Origin: Actinomycetota bacterium
Lineage (GTDB): Bacteria; Actinomycetota; Acidimicrobiia; Acidimicrobiales; Ilumatobacteraceae
Direction: 5' to 3'
NCBI GenBank assembly: GCA_016700055.1
Contig: CP064997.1
Location: 1,178,001-1,242,000, forward strand
Length of the DNA: 64,000 nt
Shown here in pieces: positions 1 through 7,790 of the stretch. The position numbers were made by a program, and so were the translations under genes. The notes beneath the pieces were generated by a model that had not been told where the DNA came from, ran no database searches, and saw only the letters and a list, made by a program, of their open reading frames with translations. The number at the start of each line of letters is the position of its first letter. Positions within the stretch are counted from its first letter, which is position 1.

Positions 1-1284
1 GCGCTGTGCCTGACGCTCGCCTTCGCCGCGCTCGCCAACTCGGCGAAGCTGGCCTTCATCATCGGCGCGTTCATGGCCGGCCTCGCACTCGGGAGGACAC
101 GCTTCCACGAGCGGGTCGACCACCAGCTGAGCCCGGTCGGCCACGTCCTCATCCCGGTGTTCTTCGCGTCGATCGGGATCAACGCCGACCTCTCGGCGAT
201 GGCCGAGCCCGCGGTGCTGGGCCTCGCCGCCGTGTTGACGCTCGTCGCCGTCGTCGGCAAGCTCGTCGCGGCGGCCGGTGCCGCCGGCGCGAAGGTCGAC
301 AAGCTGCTGATCGGCATCGGCATGATCCCGCGCGGTGAGGTGGGACTGATCTTCGCCTCCATCGGGTTGGCGAGCGGCGTGCTCGACGACGACCTCTACG
401 GCGCGTTGCTGATCGTCATCCTCGTCACCACGTTGATGACGCCGCCGCTGCTGCGCTGGCAGCTCGCCCGGCCGTCACCGGAGGTGGCCCCGCCGGTCAC
501 GACGATCGAGGCGGGCAGCGAGCCACCGCAAGGGTGGCTCACGGTCGAGCACGACGAGGTGGTGCTGAACGGCAGACCCCCGAGCGCCATGGTGGTGCCC
601 CTCGCGCTGCGCGCGGGAGCGCTCGTGGTGACTGCCCGGCCGTCGGACGCGCTGCTCGAATGGCTCGACGATCCGGCCAACGACCCGCTGAAGTGGCGTC
701 CCGGGAACACCGACGCCCTCGTCTCGCTGCTCCACCACGGCACGGCGCGCACATGGCGCCTGCTCGAGGTGACGAACGTGCTCGAGCGGACGTTGCCCGA
801 GGTGGCCACGGCCGTGCACCGGCGCCGCGCCGACCCGACCGAGCTCGACCCCAACCACCCGCTCGAGTTCCCTACCGTCGACGTGGTCAACGAGATCACC
901 GCGCACCCCGGCCGTGACGCCGCGTTCGATGCCGAATACGCCGCACTCGAGCGCCCGTACCTGCTGATCCTCGCCGCGTTCGTCCACGACGTCGCCGACG
1001 AAGGTGGCGACGCCGCGGCGGCGGACACGCTCGCGCAGCGGCTGCGCCCGACGGATGCCGACCTGTTGATGGCCGCGATCCACGGTGCCGACGCGCTGCT
1101 CGACGTGATCCGCCCTCCGGAGAGCGTCTCGGACTCCGAGCTCGAACGCCTCACCGCCTTGTTGCGCGACGCCGAGACCGCGCGGGTGGCCTACCTGCTG
1201 GCAGCCGCCCGCCACCCGGAGCCGAGGTGGCAGCGAGAAGCGCTCGACGAGCTCTACACCTCGCTCGCCGCGAGCCTTGCCTGA
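1..1284 (+). CDS. Cation/proton antiporter (Kef/CPA2 type), 5' partial, with GlnD-HD-like C-terminal domain
   Basis: Open from the first base, so the N-terminus lies outside the window; 427 residues are visible. Residues 1 to about 155 are hydrophobic membrane segments with the family patterns FIIGAFMAGLALG, FFASIGINADL and GMIPRGEVGLIFASIGL, typical of monovalent cation:H+ antiporters of the inner membrane. The last 260 residues are soluble and are not the usual TrkA-N domain. They follow the pattern of the GlnD (PII uridylyltransferase) HD domain: LLEVTNVLERTLPEV, a spaced TVD, LLILAAFVHDVADEGG with His329-Asp330, then a C-terminal W...LDELY. Most other HD metal ligands are gone, so a catalytic role is unlikely. 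The ammonium transporter/PII block follows, which fits a nitrogen-linked function. Antiporter call firm; GlnD relationship is my inference. Confidence 0.85.
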   Translation, partial: ALCLTLAFAALANSAKLAFIIGAFMAGLALGRTRFHERVDHQLSPVGHVLIPVFFASIGINADLSAMAEPAVLGLAAVLTLVAVVGKLVAAAGAAGAKVDKLLIGIGMIPRGEVGLIFASIGLASGVLDDDLYGALLIVILVTTLMTPPLLRWQLARPSPEVAPPVTTIEAGSEPPQGWLTVEHDEVVLNGRPPSAMVVPLALRAGALVVTARPSDALLEWLDDPANDPLKWRPGNTDALVSLLHHGTARTWRLLEVTNVLERTLPEVATAVHRRRADPTELDPNHPLEFPTVDVVNEITAHPGRDAAFDAEYAALERPYLLILAAFVHDVADEGGDAAAADTLAQRLRPTDADLLMAAIHGADALLDVIRPPESVSDSELERLTALLRDAETARVAYLLAAARHPEPRWQREALDELYTSLAASLA

Positions 1285-1678
1285 GCGTTCCCTCACGCGC
1301 ACGATCCGTCCACGAACTCGCAACATCGCCGCAGCGCCGCGGAAACCGCAGTTGCGTACGGTGCGCACCGATCCACCGGCAATGCCGAGAGAGCGCGACG
1401 GCTGAGCCGTCCGCGACGGGGAGCCCTCCTCCCCGGTAGGGGCAGTCCCCGGGTCGGCTGCTGCGACCGGCCCGGGGGCGTCCCGCGCCCGACCCGAGCC
1501 CCCCACTTGGACCCTGCGCGGCTCCGCGTCGTCAGGCACACCTACTCGCCACGAAGCCGCAACACGGCGTCTCCGACGAGGAAACGCGACGCCCCTACCG
1601 TCGCCGGCGGAGACCTTGCAGCGGCGCAACGTCTCCGCCGAACCCCTCATTCGCCCATACCGAACACGGAGGATTCCA
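1285..1678. other. Intergenic region upstream of the amt-glnK operon
   Basis: About 390 bases with no supported gene. Besides the hairpin at 1447-1477 it holds a perfect 15-base palindrome at 1397-1411 (GACGGCT-G-AGCCGTC) and a 10-base palindrome near 1369 (GGTGCGCACC). Either could be an operator. No recognisable nitrogen-regulator box could be assigned by eye. Confidence 0.5.
1447..1477. terminator. GC-rich hairpin after the antiporter gene
   Basis: CCCCGGGTCGG (1447-1457) pairs with CCGGCCCGGGG (1467-1477) across a 9-base loop, with one G-U pair. No T tract follows. It could end antiporter transcription or be part of a structured amt leader. Confidence 0.4.
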
Positions 1679-3196
1679 GTGCTCAACATCGGATACAGAG
1701 CAGACGTCGGCGAGGCCGCGGTCGACCCACCACGGCGGCGTCGCTTCGCCGTCCGCGTCCTCGTCGCCACCGCATTCTCGTCGGCCTCGGTGCTCGTCGC
1801 CGGCGGGGGGCTCGCCCTCGCGCAGGACGAGCCCGACCCGGTCGCCTCGCTCGCCACGGCCACCAACCTGTTGTGGATCGTGATCGGCGCGATGCTCGTG
1901 ATCTTCATGCAGGCCGGCTTCGCGCTCGTCGAGACCGGCTTCTGCCGGGCCAAGCACGCGACACACGTGGCAAGCACGAACTTCGCCATCTTCGGCCTCG
2001 GCTTCATCGGCTTCTTCTTCGTCGGCTTCCCGCTGGCGTTCGGCAACTTCAGCTACTCAGCCTTCGGGCTGGACGTGCCGATCGGTGGCCCGCTGCTCGG
2101 CGAGGGCTCCTGGGTGTTCTTGAACAAGGGCGGCTGGGCGATGTCCGGCGGCGGGGTCACGCCGGCGCTGCTCGGCTTCTTCTTGTACATGGTGGCGTTC
2201 ATGGACACCGTGGCCACGATCCCGACCGGCTCGATGGCCGAGCGCTGGAAGTGGGGCAGCTTCGTGATCTGGGGCTTCTTCTGCGGGGCGGTGTACTACC
2301 CGCTGTTCGCGGCCTGGACGTGGGGCGGCGGCTGGTTGTCGCAGACGTGGGAGTCGATGAGCCTCGGCGCCGGCTACGTCGACTTCGCCGGATCCGGTGT
2401 GGTGCACGCCGTCGGCGGAGTCGCTGCGTTCGCCGGGGCGAAGGTGCTCGGGCCACGCATCGGCAAGTTCGCGGCCGACGGCACGCCGCGGGCCATCCCC
2501 GGCCACCACATCCCGATGGCCCTGCTCGGCACGTTCATCCTGCTGTTCGGCTGGTTCGGGTTCAACGCCGCCTCGACGTTCGCCGCCACCGACGTGCAGT
2601 TCGCCACGGTCGCGGCGAACACCGCGATCGCCGGTGCCTTCGGAGCGATCGCGGCGATGTTCTGGATCAGGACCCGCACCGGCAAGCCCGATCCGGGCAT
2701 GATGGCCAACGGCATGCTCGCCGGCCTCGTGGCGATCACCGCCCCGTGCGCGTTCGTCGCCCCCTGGGCGGCCGCGGTCATCGGTGTCATCGCCGCCGTG
2801 CTCGTCATCGAGTCGGTGTTCTTCGTGGAGCGCAAGCTGAAGATCGACGATCCGGTGGGCGCGATCAGCGTGCACGGGGTGTGCGGCACGTTCGGCGTCA
2901 TCGCGGTCGGCATCTTCTCCAACGGGAGCTACGGCGCCGGGTGGAACCTGTCCGACAGCGAGGGCATCGAGGGCATCATCAAGGGCGACTGGGGCCAGCT
3001 CGGCGCCCAGGTGCTCGGAGTCGTCGTGCTGTGGACCGTGATCCTCGGCATCGCGTTCGGCTTCTTCAAGTTCCAGGACATGATCTCGAAGAAGTTGGGC
3101 AAGGGCGGCATCCGCTCGTCGGCCGACGACGAGATCCAGGGCCTCGACCTCCCCGAGATGGGTGTCATGGCCTACCCCGAGTTCGTGAAGAACTGA
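1679..3196 (+). CDS. amt: Ammonium transporter Amt (first copy)
   Basis: Amt/MEP/Rh channel, 505 residues, inner membrane. The GTG start at 1679 is chosen because a strong Shine-Dalgarno GGAGG sits at 1668-1672, six bases ahead; a longer frame from 1616 exists but lacks one. Residues 1-50 form an Arg-rich head plus a hydrophobic segment ending GGGLALAQDE, which looks like a cleavable signal peptide. The Amt core follows, with FAGSGVVHAVGG and ISVHGVCGTFGV carrying the two pore histidines, and LFGWFGFNAAS. It is followed after 30 bases by glnK, the usual pairing in which GlnK plugs the channel under nitrogen excess. Confidence 0.95.
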   Translation: MLNIGYRADVGEAAVDPPRRRRFAVRVLVATAFSSASVLVAGGGLALAQDEPDPVASLATATNLLWIVIGAMLVIFMQAGFALVETGFCRAKHATHVASTNFAIFGLGFIGFFFVGFPLAFGNFSYSAFGLDVPIGGPLLGEGSWVFLNKGGWAMSGGGVTPALLGFFLYMVAFMDTVATIPTGSMAERWKWGSFVIWGFFCGAVYYPLFAAWTWGGGWLSQTWESMSLGAGYVDFAGSGVVHAVGGVAAFAGAKVLGPRIGKFAADGTPRAIPGHHIPMALLGTFILLFGWFGFNAASTFAATDVQFATVAANTAIAGAFGAIAAMFWIRTRTGKPDPGMMANGMLAGLVAITAPCAFVAPWAAAVIGVIAAVLVIESVFFVERKLKIDDPVGAISVHGVCGTFGVIAVGIFSNGSYGAGWNLSDSEGIEGIIKGDWGQLGAQVLGVVVLWTVILGIAFGFFKFQDMISKKLGKGGIRSSADDEIQGLDLPEMGVMAYPEFVKN

Positions 3197-3226
3197 CCGG
3201 CCCGACGAGACAGAAGGAGAACGAAC

Positions 3227-3565
3227 GTGAAGCTCATCACCGCCATCGTCAAGCCGTTCAAGCTCGACGAAGTGAAAGACGCCCTGCGGGGCATCGGCAT
3301 CGCCGGCATGACCGTGACCGAGGTCCGCGGCTTCGGCCGCCAAGGCGGCCACAGCGAGACCTACCGCGGCACCGAGTACCAGATCGACTTCATCCCCAAG
3401 GCGAAGGTCGAGCTCGTCGTCGACGACGGCGCGGTCGACGCCGTGGTGGACGCGATCAAGGCCGCGGCCGCCACCGGCAAGATCGGCGACGGCAAGATCT
3501 GGATCACGGGCATCGACCGGCTCGTGCGCATCCGTACCGGCGAGGAGGGTGCCGACGCGGTCTGA
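3227..3565 (+). CDS. glnK: Nitrogen regulatory protein PII (GlnK, first copy)
   Basis: 112-residue PII protein, a cytoplasmic trimer that reads ATP/ADP and 2-oxoglutarate and gates Amt. The T-loop sequence ETYRGTEYQIDF places Tyr51 exactly where PII is uridylylated or adenylylated; the B-loop TGKIGDGKIW and C-loop VRIRTGEEGADAV are intact. GTG start at 3227 with AAGGAGA at 3214-3220. It is about three-quarters identical to the second copy at 5045, implying a duplicated amt-glnK unit. A hairpin terminator follows. Confidence 0.97.
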   Translation: MKLITAIVKPFKLDEVKDALRGIGIAGMTVTEVRGFGRQGGHSETYRGTEYQIDFIPKAKVELVVDDGAVDAVVDAIKAAAATGKIGDGKIWITGIDRLVRIRTGEEGADAV

Positions 3566-3598
3566 CGTCTTCGAGCTGCACCGCTCCAGCGGGCGTGC

Positions 3599-3631
3599 GG
3601 TGGGCCCGGCCACCCCCCGGCCGGGCCCACC
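3599..3631. terminator. Perfect 13-bp hairpin between the two amt-glnK units
   Basis: GGTGGGCCCGGCC (3599-3611) and GGCCGGGCCCACC (3619-3631) are exact inverted complements around a 7-base ACCCCCC loop. The stem is all but entirely G/C, with no T run after it, as often seen for actinobacterial terminators. It would separate or attenuate transcription between glnK 1 and amt 2. Confidence 0.7.
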
Positions 3632-3729
3632 GTCGCGCAATCGCTTCATCTCGACGAAACGTTCGGGTAATCGCGCCTTCGTACCTTCCTTCTTGCCCCT
3701 ACCAACCCCTGACCAAGAGGAGAACCCCA

Positions 3730-4968
3730 ATGGAGATCGACTCGGGCGCGACCGCCTGGGTGCTCATATCTGCTGCCCTCGTGCTCTTCATGACACCCGG
3801 CCTGGCACTGTTCTACGGCGGCATGGTCCGCGCGAAGCACATGCTCGGCATGCTCATGCAGAACGTGTTCGCGATGGGCCTGATCAGCATCCTCTGGGCC
3901 ACGATCGGCTTCAGCATCGCCTTCGGCGGTGGCAACAAGTGGATCGGCAACTTCGACTTCGCGTTCCTCGGTGACGTGCCCGCCGCCGCCGGCGACCTGC
4001 CCGGCTACGGCGGAGCGCTCGTCATCCCGTCCATGGCGTTCATCGCGTTCCAGATGATGTTCGCCGTCATCACCCCCGCGCTCATCACCGGTGCCACCGC
4101 GGACCGATTGAAGTTCGGCGCCTACGCGCTGTTCATCGGGCTGTGGTCGGTGCTCGTGTACAGCGTCGCCGCCCACTGGGTGTTCAGCCCCGAGGGTTGG
4201 CTGTTCAAGCGGGGGGCGCTCGACTTCGCCGGCGGCACCGCGATCCACATCAACGCCGGCATCGCGGCCCTCGCGGTGGTCGCGGTGATCGGGCCCAGGC
4301 GGGGTTGGCCGAACGAGCCGATGCCACCGCACAACCTGCCCCTCACCATGCTCGGCACCGGGATCCTGTGGTTCGGCTGGTTCGGGTTCAACGCCGGGTC
4401 GGCACTCGGCGCCGACGGTGTGGCCGCGCAGGCACTCGTCAACACCCAGCTCGCCGCCGCTGCCGGGATGATCGGCTGGCTCGTGATCGAGCGGATCCGC
4501 GCCGGCCACGCGACGACCCTCGGAGCCGCGTCGGGTGCCGTCGCCGGACTGGTCGCGGTGACGCCGTGCGCCGGGTTCGTCGGGGGCATGGCGCCGATCG
4601 CGATCGGCCTCGCCGCCGGCGTCGTCTGCTACCTGGCGCTCGGCATCAAGCGCAAGCTGAAGCTGGACGACAGCCTCGACGTGATCGCCGTTCACCTGGT
4701 CGGCGGCCTGCTCGGGTCGATCCTGCTCGGCTTCTTCGCCGACGCCTCGGCGACCGGCATCGGCGCCGACGGTGTGTTCTTCGGCGGCGGTACCGACCTG
4801 CTCGTCGACCAGATCGTGGCCAGCGCGTCGGTGCTCGTCTTCTCCGGCGTCGTCTCGTACGTGCTCGCCCTCGTGATCGATCGCACGATCGGGCTGCGGG
4901 TGACGAGCGACGACGAGCTGCTCGGCCTCGACCAGAGCCAGCACGCCGAATCGGCGTACCAGCCGTGA
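3730..4968 (+). CDS. amt: Ammonium transporter Amt (second copy)
   Basis: 412-residue Amt channel in the inner membrane. It begins MEIDSGATAWVLISAALVLF, so unlike the first copy it has no signal-peptide extension. Pore histidines are in FAGGTAIHINAGIA and IAVHLVGGLLGS; GILWFGWFGFNAGS is the conserved mid-protein signature. ATG at 3730 follows a GAGGAG ribosome site. Its own glnK follows after about 75 bases. The two Amt copies are clearly diverged, more so than the two GlnK proteins, so they may differ in affinity or expression (inference). Confidence 0.95.
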   Translation: MEIDSGATAWVLISAALVLFMTPGLALFYGGMVRAKHMLGMLMQNVFAMGLISILWATIGFSIAFGGGNKWIGNFDFAFLGDVPAAAGDLPGYGGALVIPSMAFIAFQMMFAVITPALITGATADRLKFGAYALFIGLWSVLVYSVAAHWVFSPEGWLFKRGALDFAGGTAIHINAGIAALAVVAVIGPRRGWPNEPMPPHNLPLTMLGTGILWFGWFGFNAGSALGADGVAAQALVNTQLAAAAGMIGWLVIERIRAGHATTLGAASGAVAGLVAVTPCAGFVGGMAPIAIGLAAGVVCYLALGIKRKLKLDDSLDVIAVHLVGGLLGSILLGFFADASATGIGADGVFFGGGTDLLVDQIVASASVLVFSGVVSYVLALVIDRTIGLRVTSDDELLGLDQSQHAESAYQP

Positions 4969-5044
4969 TCGGGGACGACATGATCTACGCAGCATCCACG
5001 CACCGCACAGTCCAGACCGTTTCGAATGCAGGAGGAGCCAGGCC

Positions 5045-5383
5045 GTGAAGCTCATCACCGCCATCGTGAAGCCGTTCAAGCTCGACGAGGTGAAGGAGTC
5101 GCTGAAGGCTGCCGGCATCCAGGGCATCACCGTCAGCGAGGTCCGCGGGTTCGGTCGCCAGGGCGGCCACACCGAGACCTACCGCGGCGCCGAATACCAG
5201 ATCGACTTCGTGCCGAAGGCGTGCCTGGAGATCGTGTGCGCCGACGCCGACGCCGACCGGATCGTCGACTCGATCCGCGCCGCGGCGGCGACCGGCAAGA
5301 TCGGCGACGGCAAGATCTGGGTCACCGGCGTGGAGCGCGTGGTGCGCATCCGCACCGGTGAGGAAGGCGCCGACGCAGTCTGA
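5045..5383 (+). CDS. glnK: Nitrogen regulatory protein PII (GlnK, second copy)
   Basis: 112-residue PII protein with the T-loop ETYRGAEYQIDF (Tyr51 kept), B-loop TGKIGDGKIW and C-terminus RIRTGEEGADAV. The GTG start at 5045 follows AGGAGG at 5030-5035. The N-terminal 17 residues match copy one exactly; differences concentrate at residues 18-31 and 60-77. No glnD lies in the window, but a GlnD-HD-like domain is fused to the antiporter upstream. Confidence 0.97.
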   Translation: MKLITAIVKPFKLDEVKESLKAAGIQGITVSEVRGFGRQGGHTETYRGAEYQIDFVPKACLEIVCADADADRIVDSIRAAAATGKIGDGKIWVTGVERVVRIRTGEEGADAV

Positions 5384-5416
5384 TCCCCGACGTCGAGGCA
5401 GAAGCCTTGGCAGGCG

Positions 5417-7714
5417 TCAGCCGACGCGTGTGGCGCGGATCGCGCGCCACACGCGCTCGGCGGTGCAGGGCATCGTCACGTGACGCACGCCGAAGTGGGC
5501 GAGCGCGTCGACGACCGCGTTCTGCACCGCCGGGGTGGCCCCGATCGTGCCGCTCTCGCCGATGCCCTTCGCGCCGAGGTCGTTGAGCGGCGACGGCGTC
5601 TCCATGTGGACCGTCTCGAACGAGGGCAGCTCGGCGGCCGAGGGGAACCCGTAGTCGGCGAAGTTCGCCGTCTTCGGGTTCCCGTCCGCGTCGTAGACGA
5701 CCTCTTCGAAGAGCGCCTGCGCCGCGCCCTGGGCGAGGCCGCCGTGCACCTGGCCCTCGGCGAGCAGCGGGTTCAGGATGCGGCCGGCGTCGTCGACCGC
5801 GATCAGGCGCAGCAGGCGCACGTCGCCGGTCTCGGTGTCGACCTCGACCACGGCGACGTGGGCGCCGCTCGGGAAGGTGCCGCCGGCCTGCTCGAAGTCG
5901 CCCTCGCCCGACAGGTCGTCACCGCCTTCCGCGGCGGCAGTCGCCACCTCGGCCCAGGTGCGGGCGATCGAAGGGGCGCCGGCGACGTGGAACCGGCCGG
6001 CTTCGAGCACCACGTCGGCCGCGTCGGCCTCGAGCAGGCGTGCCGACACGGCCTTGGCCTGTTCGGCGACCACGCCGGCCGCGCGCCACACGTTGGTACC
6101 CCCGAGCTGGGCCGAGCGCGAGCCTCCGGTGACGTCACCCCGGGCGACCAGGTCGGTGTCGCCGTGGACGACCTCGATGCACTCCATCGGCACGCCGAGC
6201 CGGTCGGCGACGAGCATCGCCCACGTGGTGCGGTGACCCTGCCCGTACGGCGTCGTACCCGTCACCACGGTGACCCGCACGTCGCCGTCGTTGGAGCGCT
6301 CCACCCGCACCGCGCCGAGCTCACCGCCGCCGCTCAACGCGGTGATCTCGACGTACACCGAGAGCCCGATGCCCAGCTGCACGGCGTCGCCGCGCTCGCG
6401 CCGTGCCGCCTGCTCAGCGCGCAACTCCTCGTACCCGGCGGCGGCGAGCACCCGGTCCAAGGCGCCGGCGTAGTCGCCGCTGTCGTAGGTGGTGCCCGTC
6501 ACGGTGGTGAACGGGAACCGCTCCGCGCCGACGAGGTTGCGCCGGCGCACGAGTGCCGGATCCATGCCGATCTCCGCGGCGAACATGTCGATCGCCCGCT
6601 CGATCGCCGCCGCCGCCTCCGGACGACCCGCGCCGCGGTACGCGACGATCGGCACGGTGTTCGTCACCACCGCCCGCGCGGTGAGGTCGGCCGCGGGGAT
6701 GTCGTACGTGCCGGTCAGCATGCGCGCCGTGAGGAACGGCAAGAACGCGCCGAGGCGGGGGTACGCCCCGGCGTCCTGGAGCACCGTCAGCCGGTAGGCG
6801 AGCACCCGGCCGTCCCGGGTGCCGCCGATCTCCACGCGCTGCACCTGCCCCCGGCCGTGACCGAGCCCGGTCATGCTCTCGCTGCGGCTCTCCGTGTAGC
6901 GCACCGGCCGGTCGACGCGTCGAGCCAGCCACGGCAGCAGCATGTCCTCCGCGTAGCTGAACGCCTTTGCCCCGAACCCCCCGCCGACGTCGGGGGTGAT
7001 CACCCGCATGCGTTCGGGCGGCAGGCCGTACCACTCGCCCAGCCGGTCGCGCACGGGGTGCGCGCCCTGGCTCGCCTGCCAGTGGGTCAGGCGGCGCTCG
7101 CCGTGCTCGTCGGCGGGCTCCCACCGGCTGGCCGCGACGCGCGCTTCGAGCGGGCAGGGGGCGAGACGCTGGTTGACGATCGTCGCCCGCACGACCACCT
7201 CGCAGTCGTCGAACGACACCGCGGATCCCTGCGACGGCAGGTCGAAGCAGACGTTCGTGCCGAGGTGCGGGAACAGCAGCACGTCACCTCGCTCGGCCGC
7301 TTCGGGGTCGATCACCGCGGGCAGCGGCTCGTAGTCGACGACGACCGCCTCGGCCGCGTCGACCGCCTCGGCCCGTGTATTCGCGACCACGGCGGCGACG
7401 AGCTCGCCGACGAAGCGCACCGTGTCGACTGCGAGCGCGTACCGCGGCATCGTCGACGGCAGCATCGGCATGTCGACCGGGATCGGCCCGATTCCGTCCG
7501 CGGCGAGGTCGGCGGCGGTGAGGACGGCGAGCACGCCGGGCATCTCGGCAGCGGCCGAAGTGTCGATGGCCGCGAGGCGCGCATGCGCCATGGTGGAGCG
7601 CACGTACGCAACGTGGGCAGCGCCCGCGAGGTCGAGGTTGTCGACGAAGGTAGCCCGGCCGGTGACGAGCGCCGGGTCCTCGGTGCGCACCACCCGCTCC
7701 CCGATGATCCCCAT
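5417..7714 (-). CDS. Xanthine/CO dehydrogenase family molybdopterin-binding large subunit (form II CoxL-like)
   Basis: 765-residue Mo-hydroxylase large subunit. It has the N-terminal Ald_Xan_dh_C part (RTEDPALVTGRATFVDNL to about residue 115) and the Mo-cofactor domains with GGGFGAK near residue 245. AYRGAGR near residue 357 is the form II/BMS signature, not the AYxCSFR of true CO dehydrogenase. GIGESGTIGATPA near the C-terminus holds the catalytic Glu. The medium FAD and small 2Fe-2S subunits are absent on both sides, so partners must be encoded elsewhere. The substrate is unknown; CO is not supported. Start ATG preceded by GAAGGGGG. Confidence 0.88.
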   Translation of the reverse strand: MGIIGERVVRTEDPALVTGRATFVDNLDLAGAAHVAYVRSTMAHARLAAIDTSAAAEMPGVLAVLTAADLAADGIGPIPVDMPMLPSTMPRYALAVDTVRFVGELVAAVVANTRAEAVDAAEAVVVDYEPLPAVIDPEAAERGDVLLFPHLGTNVCFDLPSQGSAVSFDDCEVVVRATIVNQRLAPCPLEARVAASRWEPADEHGERRLTHWQASQGAHPVRDRLGEWYGLPPERMRVITPDVGGGFGAKAFSYAEDMLLPWLARRVDRPVRYTESRSESMTGLGHGRGQVQRVEIGGTRDGRVLAYRLTVLQDAGAYPRLGAFLPFLTARMLTGTYDIPAADLTARAVVTNTVPIVAYRGAGRPEAAAAIERAIDMFAAEIGMDPALVRRRNLVGAERFPFTTVTGTTYDSGDYAGALDRVLAAAGYEELRAEQAARRERGDAVQLGIGLSVYVEITALSGGGELGAVRVERSNDGDVRVTVVTGTTPYGQGHRTTWAMLVADRLGVPMECIEVVHGDTDLVARGDVTGGSRSAQLGGTNVWRAAGVVAEQAKAVSARLLEADAADVVLEAGRFHVAGAPSIARTWAEVATAAAEGGDDLSGEGDFEQAGGTFPSGAHVAVVEVDTETGDVRLLRLIAVDDAGRILNPLLAEGQVHGGLAQGAAQALFEEVVYDADGNPKTANFADYGFPSAAELPSFETVHMETPSPLNDLGAKGIGESGTIGATPAVQNAVVDALAHFGVRHVTMPCTAERVWRAIRATRVG

Positions 7715-7777
7715 CGCGCCCCCTTCGTCTTCTCGGCCCGCGACGAACCGGCACCTGGCCCGTCGGAGGGCTCAGCG

Positions 7778-7783
7778 TAGATT
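7778..7783 (+). promoter_or_regulatory. -10 element TAGATT of the FrhB-like gene
   Basis: TAGATT ends 7 bases before the ATG at 7791 and there is no ribosome-binding site, as expected for a leaderless transcript. One of a recurrent set in this window. Confidence 0.5.
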
Positions 7784-7790
7784 GGCTTCC

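Noticed and set aside
1507..4968. One very long forward open frame covering both amt genes and glnK
   Set aside because: It reads amt 1 and glnK 1 in the wrong frame (Arg-rich translation) and joins amt 2 only at its end; the true starts at 1679, 3227 and 3730 have ribosome sites and conserved proteins.
5417..7714. True aerobic CO dehydrogenase
   Set aside because: It has AYRGAGR, not the form I AYxCSFR motif, and lacks coxM and coxS neighbours.
5480..7780. 766-codon open frame antisense to the CoxL-like gene
   Set aside because: High-GC artefact: His/Arg/Val-rich translation without family motifs, while the other strand encodes a complete Mo-hydroxylase.
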